A DNA stretch of 64,000 nucleotides, from contig NZ_AP023354.1 of the NCBI RefSeq assembly GCF_018324685.1, forward strand, positions 310,001 through 374,000, read 5' to 3'. Position 1 is the first letter of the stretch, and each line of letters starts with the position of its first letter. A model generated the notes under the pieces. The model worked only from the letters and a program-made list of their open reading frames with translations. It searched no databases and was not told the origin of the DNA. Positions 7,728 through 14,894 of the stretch are shown in pieces. This DNA comes from Actinocatenispora sera (lineage in GTDB: Bacteria > Actinomycetota > Actinomycetes > Mycobacteriales > Micromonosporaceae). The position numbers and the translations under genes are program-made.

Positions 7728-8616
7728 AAGGTTGTCCCGTAATGATCTTGATGGGTTGACGCGGAAGGACTTCACGGCCGCGTCGGGCCGGTCATACGAC
7801 CATGGTCAGGTTGCGCATCAACGCGATACCGGCGGCGGCGTACCAGACGCCTCGTTGTTTGCGGCGGCAGTCGCGGAGGATCTTCCAGGACTTCATGTGG
7901 GCGAAGCAGTGCTCGACGCGGGCGCGGATACGGCGGTGGACGGTGTTGAGGTCCTGTTTCCACTGCGGCAGCGGCGGTTCACCCTCGCGCGGCTTGCGGT
8001 AGGGCATGATTACCTCCGGGTTGCCCTGGTAGCCGCCGTCGGCCATTACCGCCGCGCCGGCGCACTGTTGGTCGACGCCGGAGTCGGTGTAGGCGCGGCA
8101 GTCGTTGCGGTTGCCGGGCAACGGATCTCCGACCGCGACGGTCAGGCGGGTGTTGGCGTCGATGGCCACTTGCAGGTTGGTGGAGTACCGGTAGTTCTTC
8201 GACCGGGCCGACATGTTCCGGTCGTGGGTGGGCGCCAGCGTGCCGTCCACGATCAGGACCGTGTCGGGTCGGTGCCGGCGGCTCTGGGGCTCCAGTACCA
8301 GGTGTGGGGCCAGGTGATCGACGATGCGCCCGGCGGCCGACTTCGATACTCCGAACAGCGGCGCGATCTGCCGCAGGGTCAGGTTGGTGCGGTAGTAGGT
8401 GGCCACCAACAGCACCCGGTCGGCCAGCGGGAGCCCCCACCGGCGGCCAGCGCCGGTCTGCTGTCCGCCGCGACCAGCCACGATGGCCACCAGCTTGCCG
8501 AACTGCCGGGCTGACAGGCCGGTGAACACCGGGATCCACTGCGGCTGATCGGACCTGATCGTCTGCTCCACACCAAGGTCAACGACCGAGCGGACCAACG
8601 ATTACGGGACAACCTT
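7728..8616 (-). mobile_element. IS5-family insertion sequence, 889 bp, complete
   Basis: Perfect 16-bp terminal inverted repeats (AAGGTTGTCCCGTAAT and its complement at 8601-8616) are flanked by TA on both sides (7726-7727 and 8617-8618). The single transposase gene fills the inside. Size, ends and TA duplication fit the IS5 family, IS427-like group. It inserted into a small gene of the AICE cargo region. Confidence 0.9.
7792..8598 (-). CDS. IS5-family DDE transposase
   Basis: A 268-aa transposase of the DDE_Tnp_4 type. The N-terminal half has a helix-turn-helix stretch, LTLRQIAPLFGVSKSAAGRI (about residues 73-92). The catalytic triad is visible as D118 in VLIVDGTLAP, D187 in VMADGGYQGN, and E229 in RIRARVEHCFAHMK. 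The frame is uninterrupted and has the usual length for this group, so the element may still be active. The start at 8598 lies just inside the right terminal repeat. Confidence 0.92.
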   Translation of the reverse strand: MVRSVVDLGVEQTIRSDQPQWIPVFTGLSARQFGKLVAIVAGRGGQQTGAGRRWGLPLADRVLLVATYYRTNLTLRQIAPLFGVSKSAAGRIVDHLAPHLVLEPQSRRHRPDTVLIVDGTLAPTHDRNMSARSKNYRYSTNLQVAIDANTRLTVAVGDPLPGNRNDCRAYTDSGVDQQCAGAAVMADGGYQGNPEVIMPYRKPREGEPPLPQWKQDLNTVHRRIRARVEHCFAHMKSWKILRDCRRKQRGVWYAAAGIALMRNLTMVV

Positions 8617-8726
8617 TAGCCGAGCTGCTACGCCCTGCCCGCGGCCGACCTCATCACCGGCAGTTGGTCTTCGTCGGGGACTGACGACCGGCTTCAGTCA
8701 CGGCCTTCCGAGGAGCCCAGCGCCGT

Positions 8727-8912
8727 TCAACAGCCGTACGGCGAGCGATGGGTCTCTGAGCGGCTTCGTTGCGGGCTGAGGCTCGCTCCGGTGGAGCGCT
8801 CCTCGTAGCAGGCCGGGCAGAGTGCGACCTCGACGGTAACTCGCCCCGTGGACTCAAGCAGCGGGTCGGCACACCTGGTCGCGTTCGTCGCACCGCAGCG
8901 CGCGCAGGTCAT
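8727..8912 (-). CDS. Small Cys-rich protein (CXXC pairs)
   Basis: A 61-aa frame starts MTCARCGATNATRCADP and has a second pair, ALCPACYEE, about 30 residues later, as in a zinc ribbon. The tail is basic and unstructured. It overlaps the 3' end of the XRE gene by 59 bases in another frame, which is longer than usual. Similar CXXC microproteins occur four more times in this element. The protein is plausible, the function unknown. Confidence 0.45.
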   Translation of the reverse strand: MTCARCGATNATRCADPLLESTGRVTVEVALCPACYEERSTGASLSPQRSRSETHRSPYGC

Positions 8913-9771
8913 CGCTGCGCCTCGTCATCGGGGGCAGGTCGTTGACGGCCCGGAGGACCAGCGCGCGGGCGTCCTCGCCGGTCGCTGCTTCCTGCCACAG
9001 CCGCTCCATGACTCGGATGTAGAGCTGCGCGTCCTGGTCGCGGTAGGTGGTCTCACCGAGGAACGTCTCGACGATCACCACATCGTCGTAGATCTGGAAC
9101 GAGTTCTGCGGCACGGTCGGCAGCGGTACGCCCATCGGGACTACGCCGAACCGGATGTTCGGCATGCCGATGATGGTCTGCAACCGATCGAGCTGGCCAC
9201 GGTGCACGCTGGCCGGGCCGAGAACCCAGCGCAGCACAGGCTCAGCGAGCAGGAACTCGAACCGCTTCGAGCTGTCGTAGATCATCTGCTGCCGCTGCAT
9301 GCGCATCGCGACGGCCTGGTCGACGTCGTTGACGTCGAGCTCGTGCAGCTCGGTCATCTCGGTGAAGGCTCGGCGCGCGTAGTCAGGGGTCTGGACCAGG
9401 CCCGGGATCCAGGCCGTCTCGAAGTGCCCGATGACCTTGGAGTCACGAACGAGCTCGTTGTAGCTCTTCTGGACTGCCGCCTGACCTCGGCGCATCCGCC
9501 GCTTGAAGTCGCGGTGGTCGGTCTGTGCCTCGATCAACGCGCGCAGTAGATGTTCACGCGTCTCATCGTCGGCGTGGCAGATCTCGGCCCAGGTATCGAT
9601 GTCTTCTGCCGTGGGCATCTGCTTGCCGTTCTCGATCTTCGAGACGCGCGACGGCTGCCAGCCGCAGGCTTCGGCGAGTTCCTTGCCGCTGAGCCCCGCC
9701 TGCGTACGAAGTGCACGCAGGCGGTCGCTCAGACCCCCGGGCTGTGTCAGTAGTTCTTCGATCGGTGTCAC
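8854..9771 (-). CDS. XRE-family regulator with DUF5753 domain
   Basis: A 305-aa protein with an N-terminal helix-turn-helix (GLSGKELAEACGWQPSRVSK, about residues 28-47) followed by a DUF5753 region (AWIPGLVQTPDYARRAF, VLRWVLGP, FGVVPMGV, VVIVETFLGE). Such regulators are very common in actinomycetes and usually pair with small partner proteins. It lies 12 bases after the DUF6879 gene in the same operon, facing away from the transfer genes. It probably controls the element through the operator at 10680, but this is inferred from position only. Confidence 0.9.
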   Translation of the reverse strand: MTPIEELLTQPGGLSDRLRALRTQAGLSGKELAEACGWQPSRVSKIENGKQMPTAEDIDTWAEICHADDETREHLLRALIEAQTDHRDFKRRMRRGQAAVQKSYNELVRDSKVIGHFETAWIPGLVQTPDYARRAFTEMTELHELDVNDVDQAVAMRMQRQQMIYDSSKRFEFLLAEPVLRWVLGPASVHRGQLDRLQTIIGMPNIRFGVVPMGVPLPTVPQNSFQIYDDVVIVETFLGETTYRDQDAQLYIRVMERLWQEAATGEDARALVLRAVNDLPPMTRRSDDLRALRCDERDQVCRPAA

Positions 9772-9783
9772 GTGCTGTGCTCC

Positions 9784-10326
9784 TCAGGCGGCGATGTCCC
9801 GGACCTGATCCGGAACGCTGTAGTGGACTGCCAGGTCCCGCCACGCGCACGCCTGTACGACAGCCTCGGGGTCCGTGATCAGCTCGTTGCGGATCCGGTG
9901 TCCGGCCTCGTCGAAGTACATGACGAGGAGCCGATCCGAGTCGAGCAACCACCAATCGCGGTCCCCGGCGGCTGGCAAGAGCCCCACCTCATGCGCGGTG
10001 GCCCTCGTCATGTAGCGAAGCGTCTCGCCAGCCTTGATATTCCACGCACCGATCCAGCGCTCCCAGCGCTGGTAGTCGGTCGGGGGGTCTTCCTGAACGC
10101 GTACCCGTTCGATGTGCTTGCCGGCCGCCGTCTGCTCAGAGATCTGAGCGAACCACTGCCGGAGCCCCTCGACCTCGGTCGGTACCTCAGGCTCGCCGCT
10201 GACGAACTTCGCCACGGTGTCATGCTCGCTCGGCTCGGAGTAGACGGGCTGAAGCTCGAGCCGAAACGCGGTGTGGCTGAACGTCGCCAACGCCCGGGCG
10301 AAGTCTTCATCGGTGAGCGGGCGCAT
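9784..10326 (-). CDS. DUF6879 family protein
   Basis: A 180-aa protein with the family pattern: an N-terminal acidic helix (LTDEDFARALATFSHTAFRL), a central ERWIGAWNIKAGETLRYM, and a C-terminal DWWLLDSDRLLVMYFDEAG. DUF6879 proteins occur beside XRE-DUF5753 regulators in actinomycetes, and their biochemical role is not established. It sits between the 67-aa protein (2-base gap) and the XRE gene (12-base gap), so the three form one operon. Confidence 0.82.
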   Translation of the reverse strand: MRPLTDEDFARALATFSHTAFRLELQPVYSEPSEHDTVAKFVSGEPEVPTEVEGLRQWFAQISEQTAAGKHIERVRVQEDPPTDYQRWERWIGAWNIKAGETLRYMTRATAHEVGLLPAAGDRDWWLLDSDRLLVMYFDEAGHRIRNELITDPEAVVQACAWRDLAVHYSVPDQVRDIAA

Positions 10327-10328
10327 GA

Positions 10329-10532
10329 CTAACCCAGCTCCCGCAGCCTGTCGAGGACGTTGGCCGGTACGAACACGCCGTCCTCGTTGTCGGCGAGCTG
10401 CCGAAGCTGCTGCCGAGTCTCGTCGTCAAGCTTGACGCCCTGGACGACGTAGCCGCCTTCGGTGCGGTAGAGCGCGGGGCACCCACCGCCGCCCGAGTGA
10501 ACGTCCTTCCAGAGGAATTCCAGGTCCCTCAT
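10329..10532 (-). CDS. Small protein of the XRE-DUF6879 operon
   Basis: A 67-aa protein, MRDLEFLWKDVHSGGGGCPA, with VVQGVKLDDETRQQLRQLAD in its second half. It is the first gene of the three-gene control operon and ends two bases before DUF6879. Similar short acidic proteins accompany DUF6879/DUF5753 pairs in other actinomycetes, and a partner or antitoxin-like role is possible. No catalytic motif is visible. Confidence 0.7.
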   Translation of the reverse strand: MRDLEFLWKDVHSGGGGCPALYRTEGGYVVQGVKLDDETRQQLRQLADNEDGVFVPANVLDRLRELG

Positions 10533-10679
10533 CTGCGGTCACCCTCTGTCCGATTCGCGAAGGTACTTGCTCCTGACCCACCGATGGTCGCATGTCGAGC
10601 ACGAGCACGCAATCGCCCCGGCGCTGTGAAGCAACCGGGGCGTGACCTGCGGTATTGGAACCTGGCAGGCTCCATCGTA

Positions 10680-10729
10680 CTAGAAATTTCTAGCAATTGC
10701 TTGACGCGAGCGAGCGATCGACGCAGTAT
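10680..10729 (+). promoter_or_regulatory. Palindromic operator and promoter of the transfer-replication operon
   Basis: A perfect 14-bp palindrome CTAGAAATTTCTAG (10680-10693) is followed by GCAATTGC (10693-10700) and then TTGACG (10701-10706), a 17-base spacer and CAGTAT (10724-10729). This reads as an operator directly upstream of a sigma-70-like promoter for the Pra gene at 10783. The palindrome stands out as AT-rich in this GC-rich DNA. The regulator is probably element-encoded. Confidence 0.65.
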
Positions 10730-10782
10730 TGCTCCTGTTCCCGGACTCAGGCGGTTCGGGCGTGATGACAGGAGTGAGACGA

Positions 10783-11220
10783 ATGATCAGGGACGCGCTG
10801 CCGATCGACTTCTCGTTGGTGTTCGCGCATGGCGCGGCGGTGACGACCGACGTCGAGCAGGTGATGCAGTTCGAGGGCGGCAAGTCGACGGGCCGGCAAG
10901 AGATCGACAAGGACACCGGCCTGCCGGTGTGGCAGGTGACCGTGATGGACGCGGATCCGTCAGTGAAGGGTCCGTCGAAGTCGGTAAAGGTCAAGATCCT
11001 GTCGGAGGTGCAGCCGGTTCCTCCGCCGGGGCTGCCGGGGTTCGAGTCGATCCGGCCCGTGGAGTTCGTCGGGATGACCGCGCGGGCGTATGTCACCGAG
11101 GTCATGCAGGGCCGCTACAAGGTTGCGTGGTCGCTGAAGGCGCGGGAGATGGTCGCGCCGATGACCGCTGCGCAGGTGGCGAGCAAGAGCGGCGAGAAGC
11201 CGCTGTCGCCGGTCAAGTAA
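10783..11220 (+). CDS. pra: Pra-like replication, integration and excision activator
   Basis: A 145-aa protein resembling the Pra activator of pSAM2-type elements: ALPIDFSLVFAHGA at the start, DKDTGLPVWQVTVMDADP in the middle, then KSVKVKILSEVQPVPPPG. In pSAM2, Pra turns on the rep-xis-int genes and so excision and transfer. The ATG at 10783 is preferred over upstream starts because GGAG precedes it by the right distance. It is the first gene after the palindromic operator and is followed by a strong hairpin, so its dose can be set apart from the genes downstream. Confidence 0.82.
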   Translation: MIRDALPIDFSLVFAHGAAVTTDVEQVMQFEGGKSTGRQEIDKDTGLPVWQVTVMDADPSVKGPSKSVKVKILSEVQPVPPPGLPGFESIRPVEFVGMTARAYVTEVMQGRYKVAWSLKAREMVAPMTAAQVASKSGEKPLSPVK

Positions 11221-11226
11221 AGCCGA

Positions 11227-11272
11227 CGCGGGACGGGCGTCCCTTCCGCCAAGAACGATCGCCCGTCCCGCG
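11227..11272 (+). terminator. Hairpin after the Pra gene
   Basis: CGCGGGACGGGCG (11227-11239) and CGCCCGTCCCGCG (11260-11272) are perfect 13-bp complements around a 20-nt loop, beginning six bases after the stop codon. Confidence 0.7.
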
Positions 11273-11313
11273 CCTTCCAACACCCCACACCTCACGAGGG
11301 AGGTCGGGCTGTC

Positions 11314-11508
11314 ATGCCCACGGTAACCCGTGCCCGGAATCGGGCTGAGGACCGGTCGTTCTGGGACTACTGCGCCAACTGCGGGTCGTTTTCGGCGCTT
11401 CCGCCGGGCGCCTGGCTGTGCGACGAGTGCGCATGGTCGGTCGACGCCTGGTCGGTGTCGTCCACCACCAAGGGCGTCATTCGGTCGCGCATCGGTGGTG
11501 ATCGCTGA
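11314..11508 (+). CDS. Zinc-ribbon microprotein 1
   Basis: A 64-aa protein with YCANCGSF and LCDECAW, two CXXC pairs 19 residues apart, as in a small zinc ribbon. The preceding GAGGGAGG is a good ribosome site. Its stop codon overlaps the start of the next gene by one base. Function unknown; it is part of the transfer operon of the element. Confidence 0.65.
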   Translation: MPTVTRARNRAEDRSFWDYCANCGSFSALPPGAWLCDECAWSVDAWSVSSTTKGVIRSRIGGDR

Positions 11509-11735
11509 TGGGGAGGCGCCGGTCTATCTCGCGGGACATCGACGAACTGATCGCTTCGATCCCCAAGCCTGGTGCCTCGGCTGAAGAACGCGCCGCGTTC
11601 TACGACCTCAAGGCGCGAGTCTCGGAGCGGATCGCGGCCGAGCCGAACGAACTGGGCGCAGATGCGGCCGAGGCTGCCGAGATGGCGCGTCGCGCTCGTG
11701 GCGAGGCTGCGCGCCTTCGGGGCGGTGATCGCTGA
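11508..11735 (+). CDS. Small helical protein of the transfer operon
   Basis: A 75-aa, mostly helical protein (MGRRRSISRDIDELIASIPK, then a long charged Ala-rich helix). It shares one base with each neighbour, so translation is probably coupled. No family recognised. Small proteins of this sort are usual upstream of the translocase gene in these elements. Confidence 0.6.
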   Translation: MGRRRSISRDIDELIASIPKPGASAEERAAFYDLKARVSERIAAEPNELGADAAEAAEMARRARGEAARLRGGDR

Positions 11736-11914
11736 TGCGCCGGGATCGGTTGCACGACAGGGCTGTGCGCGATCTGCTGCGTACCGCCCCGGGCTCGGAG
11801 GCCAGTGCCGAGCAGGCACGCCGTTGGTACGCCGAGCATGCCGACGAGTTCGTCGCTCTGTCCAGTTCGGACAGTGGCAGGCGGGCCGGTTCGTCGGGCG
11901 GTGGTCGACGGTGA
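11735..11914 (+). CDS. Small protein, 59 aa
   Basis: ATG at 11735 overlaps the stop of the gene before, and its TGA at 11912-11914 overlaps the GTG start of the gene after. It reads MRRDRLHDRAVRDLLRTAPG and ends in a Ser/Gly/Arg-rich tail. The tight overlaps on both sides are the main support. Function unknown. Confidence 0.55.
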   Translation: MRRDRLHDRAVRDLLRTAPGSEASAEQARRWYAEHADEFVALSSSDSGRRAGSSGGGRR

Positions 11915-12108
11915 AGCGCTCATCGCATGTCAAGGCGCCGGCTCGGGTCAAGAACCGCCGGTGCGGTCAGTGCGGGGTCGCTGAGGCGCCCACGGCGCTG
12001 TCAGAGGACGGGCTCTGTCCGTCGTGCGCAAGTCAGGACGGGCTGTTCGCGGTGGATCCGGCCTGGGTGGTTGACCAGGACCGGCGTGGTTCTCGGAGGG
12101 CGTCATGA
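11911..12108 (+). CDS. Zinc-ribbon microprotein 2
   Basis: A 65-aa protein from GTG 11911 (GTGA overlap with the previous stop) to a TGA that overlaps the translocase ATG at 12105. It contains RCGQCGVAEAP and LCPSCAS, two CXXC pairs. The frame extends further upstream, but only this start fits the stop-start overlap. Function unknown. Confidence 0.6.
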   Translation: MKRSSHVKAPARVKNRRCGQCGVAEAPTALSEDGLCPSCASQDGLFAVDPAWVVDQDRRGSRRAS

Positions 12109-13703
12109 GCGGCAGAAACCAGACCGTCACGGAGCGGCAGGGCACTGCGGCTGAGCGGCTGTTCCCGCGTGCTGCAGCCACGATCGAGTTCGTTGCCGCG
12201 CTGGGCCGCGGGATCGGCCGGCTCTTCCGCACGGCGTACCTGTTCCGCGTCGAGTTGCTGCTGACAGGCGCCGGTGTCTGGGTGTGGCTGAAACTCTGGC
12301 ACTGGCTCGGATCCCCGCTGCTCGCCGCCAAGATTCTCGGTTCGATCCTCGCCGCGTTGCTGGTGCTGCGGCTGGTCTACGCGGCCGTGGGTAAGGCGGC
12401 TCCCACGATCGGGAAGCGTGCCGGTCGGCTCGCCGGTAACCCGATTGGTCGCGCACTGCTGCGGATCGCTGCCGCGCATGCGTTGCTCGTGGGTCTGCGG
12501 ACGGTGCTGCGCCGTCATCGGGCGGGCCGGGTGCTGCTGTGGGCGGCGGGGATGCGCGCCCGTGCCCGGGTCGTACGGCAGATGCGCGACGGGCTGACCG
12601 GCGTCCGGTTCGAGAACAACGCCGGCAAGCTGCCCCGCATCCGCAAGGTGCGCACCACCCCAGTCGGGGAGCGCATGACGCTGGTGTGCAAGCCGGGCCA
12701 GTCCGCCGAGCTGCTCGATACCCGCGCCGAGGAACTGCGGGCCGCCGCCAAGTCCCGTGACGTGCGCATCGTACGGGACCCCAACCGGTCGGATCTGGTC
12801 ACCGTCGACGTGGTGCGCCGTGACCCGCTGGCCGCCACTTCCGCGATCCGTTGGGACGGCCTGGGTCACGACGCGCTGTCGATGTGGGACCCGGTGCACA
12901 TCGGCATGGACGAGAACGGCGACCCGGTGCGCCTGTCGATGGCCGAGCGCCAGATCTTCCTGGCCGGGGAGCCGGGCTCCGGGAAGTCGTCGGGCGAGCA
13001 GGTCATCACCTGCCACGCCGCGAAGTCCCCGGATGCCGAGCTGCTGTTCATCGACCCCAACCGGGTCCAGTTCGCCCCGTGGGCCGACCGCGCTACTGCC
13101 TACGCCTACGCGGACCCCGACGACGCGCTCGAGGTGCTGAACATGGTTCGGGCCGAAGGCGACCGGCGGCTCGCTCTGTTGGAGAAGTTGCCCGGTGTGC
13201 AGCGCAAGCTCACTCGGGAGATTGCCGAGGGCGAGGGCATCCCGCTGTGGGTGCTGTTCATCGACGAGTTGGCGTACCACACCTCGGTGATCGGCACCAC
13301 GAACGGCCCGTTCGCCAAGGCGGCCCGCGACATCGTGTCCCGCTTCCGGGCGGCCGGGATCATCCCGGTGTTCGCGACCCAGCGGCCGACCTCCGACGTG
13401 GTACCGACCTCGCTGCGGGACCTGTTCAGCATGCGTACCGCCTACCGCACCACCACCCTCGCCTCCTCCGACGTGATCCTCGGCGAGGGCTGGGCGAGGC
13501 AGGGCTACTCGGCAACCGACATCGATCTCGCGAATCGGGGTGTGTCGTGGCTGCTGGCTGAGGGTGCGCTACCGCGCCGGGTCAAGTGGGCCTGGATCGA
13601 CGACGAGACCATCTCGGACCTGTCCATGACCACCGTGCGGTTCAAGCCACGCCGCGACCCGGTACCGACTCCCGCCACCGACGACACCGAGCAGGAGGGC
13701 TGA
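12105..13703 (+). CDS. FtsK/SpoIIIE-type DNA translocase (TraSA-like conjugation protein)
   Basis: A 532-aa protein with two or three membrane segments between about residues 25 and 145 and a RecA-like ATPase domain. Walker A is GEPGSGKSSG near residue 287, with Walker B VLFIDELA near 382 and ATQRPTSDVVP after it. In pSAM2-type elements this single hexameric pump moves double-stranded DNA from hypha to hypha and is the only essential transfer protein. It overlaps the upstream microprotein by ATGA and is followed after 3 bases by the DUF2637 gene. It appears complete. Confidence 0.92.
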   Translation: MSGRNQTVTERQGTAAERLFPRAAATIEFVAALGRGIGRLFRTAYLFRVELLLTGAGVWVWLKLWHWLGSPLLAAKILGSILAALLVLRLVYAAVGKAAPTIGKRAGRLAGNPIGRALLRIAAAHALLVGLRTVLRRHRAGRVLLWAAGMRARARVVRQMRDGLTGVRFENNAGKLPRIRKVRTTPVGERMTLVCKPGQSAELLDTRAEELRAAAKSRDVRIVRDPNRSDLVTVDVVRRDPLAATSAIRWDGLGHDALSMWDPVHIGMDENGDPVRLSMAERQIFLAGEPGSGKSSGEQVITCHAAKSPDAELLFIDPNRVQFAPWADRATAYAYADPDDALEVLNMVRAEGDRRLALLEKLPGVQRKLTREIAEGEGIPLWVLFIDELAYHTSVIGTTNGPFAKAARDIVSRFRAAGIIPVFATQRPTSDVVPTSLRDLFSMRTAYRTTTLASSDVILGEGWARQGYSATDIDLANRGVSWLLAEGALPRRVKWAWIDDETISDLSMTTVRFKPRRDPVPTPATDDTEQEG

Positions 13704-13706
13704 GCC

Positions 13707-14426
13707 ATGGCGTCGACCGACACCGAACGGCCTGCGGGCAGCGCCGAGTCACGTATGCAGGTCGCGATTCTGCTGGTGATCGGTTGCACGGCCGGCGCCG
13801 CCTCCTTCACCCACGTTCACGACCTGGCCGTCAAGCACGGTCAGCCCGAGTGGATCGGCTGGGCCGACGCGATCGTGCTCGAGCTGATGTCGATTGCGCT
13901 CGGCTTGGAGATCCGGCGCCGTCGCCGGTCCGGTACGGCATCTGGCCGGTTCGTGGGCGCTGCGATCGGCGCGGCTGCCCTGCTGTCGCTGTCGGCACAG
14001 GTCGCCGGTGCGGAGTTCTCGTTCTGGGGCTGGGTGATGGCCGGACTTCCCGCTGCCGCCTTCCTGGTCCTGGTCAAGATGCTCCTCTCCCGCCCGGCGT
14101 CCGCCGCACGGGTCGCATCCGAGACGGAAACCGTTCCGCCACAACAGGACAACGTGCCGTCGGGTCCTGTCGAGTCGGCGCCGGTCCCGGCCGAAGCGAT
14201 TGCTCCCGCGCCGGTCGTTCCGGTCGCTCGAACGGTCCCGCTGCCCCCGCTGCCAGTCGGACTGCTCGGCCGCGCTCAGGCCGTTGCCGCCGACTACGCC
14301 AAGGCGGGCCGCACGGTCGACCGCGATGGGCTACGCGCCGCGCTCGGCATCACGGCCGGGCAAGCCGACCGACTCCTCGTCGAGCTGACCGGCGCCCCGC
14401 ACAACGGCCACCGCGCCGCCGTCTGA
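13707..14426 (+). CDS. DUF2637 membrane protein (Spd-like spread protein)
   Basis: A 239-aa protein with four predicted membrane segments in the first 130 residues, including LVIGCTAGAASFTHVHDLAV and the EWIGWADAIVLELMSIALGL stretch typical of DUF2637. After a Pro/Val-rich linker, a C-terminal helix-turn-helix-like part (DRDGLRAALGITAGQADRLL) may bind DNA. Proteins of this type help intramycelial spread of AICEs and Streptomyces plasmids. It starts 3 bases after the translocase stop. Confidence 0.82.
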   Translation: MASTDTERPAGSAESRMQVAILLVIGCTAGAASFTHVHDLAVKHGQPEWIGWADAIVLELMSIALGLEIRRRRRSGTASGRFVGAAIGAAALLSLSAQVAGAEFSFWGWVMAGLPAAAFLVLVKMLLSRPASAARVASETETVPPQQDNVPSGPVESAPVPAEAIAPAPVVPVARTVPLPPLPVGLLGRAQAVAADYAKAGRTVDRDGLRAALGITAGQADRLLVELTGAPHNGHRAAV

Positions 14427-14438
14427 AAGGAGACCTCG

Positions 14439-14627
14439 ATGGCTACCACGACCTCCCCGCCGCCCCGGCACTGCACCACCTGCGGCGCGCGCATGTGGTC
14501 CCTGTCCTCGATCGGGATCCGGTCCGGTTACAACGCCGGCCGCTGGATCGACGAGTGCGCCGACTGCGCGGACGGCGTACCGGAGTCCGACCGCTCCCGA
14601 CTCCCGGTCCGCCGCGCCCACCGCTGA
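14439..14627 (+). CDS. Zinc-ribbon microprotein 3
   Basis: A 62-aa protein with HCTTCGARMW and DECADCADG, two CXXC pairs about 30 residues apart. AAAGGAG precedes the ATG by eight bases. It lies between the spread and replication genes. Function unknown. Confidence 0.65.
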   Translation: MATTTSPPPRHCTTCGARMWSLSSIGIRSGYNAGRWIDECADCADGVPESDRSRLPVRRAHR

Positions 14628-14669
14628 CCGTCCTCAGTAGACCGCCAACCACAGAGACAGGAGTACCCG

Positions 14670-14849
14670 ATGAAGCGCGAACGTCTGTTCTGGGACGCCA
14701 AGGACCGCGACGCCTGGCTGGACTCCAAAGAGTGCTGCCAAGCCTGCTCCACCTACTACGCCACCACCACCCGCGACGGCGACCGGGTTTGTGATGAGTG
14801 CGCGGCGTTCTGGGACCGCGAAACGAACACCAACCGCCGCGCCCGCTGA
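14670..14849 (+). CDS. Zinc-ribbon microprotein 4
   Basis: A 59-aa protein, MKRERLFWDAKDRDAWLDSK, followed by ECCQACSTYY and VCDECAAFWD. ACAGGAG is placed well before the ATG. It resembles zinc-ribbon microprotein 1 in the FWD and CDEC words, so the two may be related. Function unknown. Confidence 0.6.
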   Translation: MKRERLFWDAKDRDAWLDSKECCQACSTYYATTTRDGDRVCDECAAFWDRETNTNRRAR

Positions 14850-14894
14850 CCGCTCCCGAACCCGTCAGGGACTGACTCGGAAAGGAGGCCCGTC

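Larger units (their letters stand above)
7476..8684 (+). pseudogene. Small cargo gene interrupted by the IS5-type insertion
   Basis: A forward gene starts at GTG 7476 (MGIGVRVIEYSG) and runs in frame to codon 84 (CTA), where the insertion begins. Removing the insertion and one TA copy joins CAACTA to GCCGAGCTG and keeps the frame to a TGA at 8682-8684. The restored protein has 105 residues with an alanine-rich helix (EGVAAAANEVAAAAEAVRQL). I do not recognise its family. The present frame would end in the insertion after three foreign residues. The clean repair shows the insertion is recent. Confidence 0.7.

Noticed and set aside
12033-13280. Reverse frame of 415 codons across the translocase gene
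   Set aside because: Antisense to a clear FtsK/SpoIIIE domain; Gln/Arg/His-rich with no motif.
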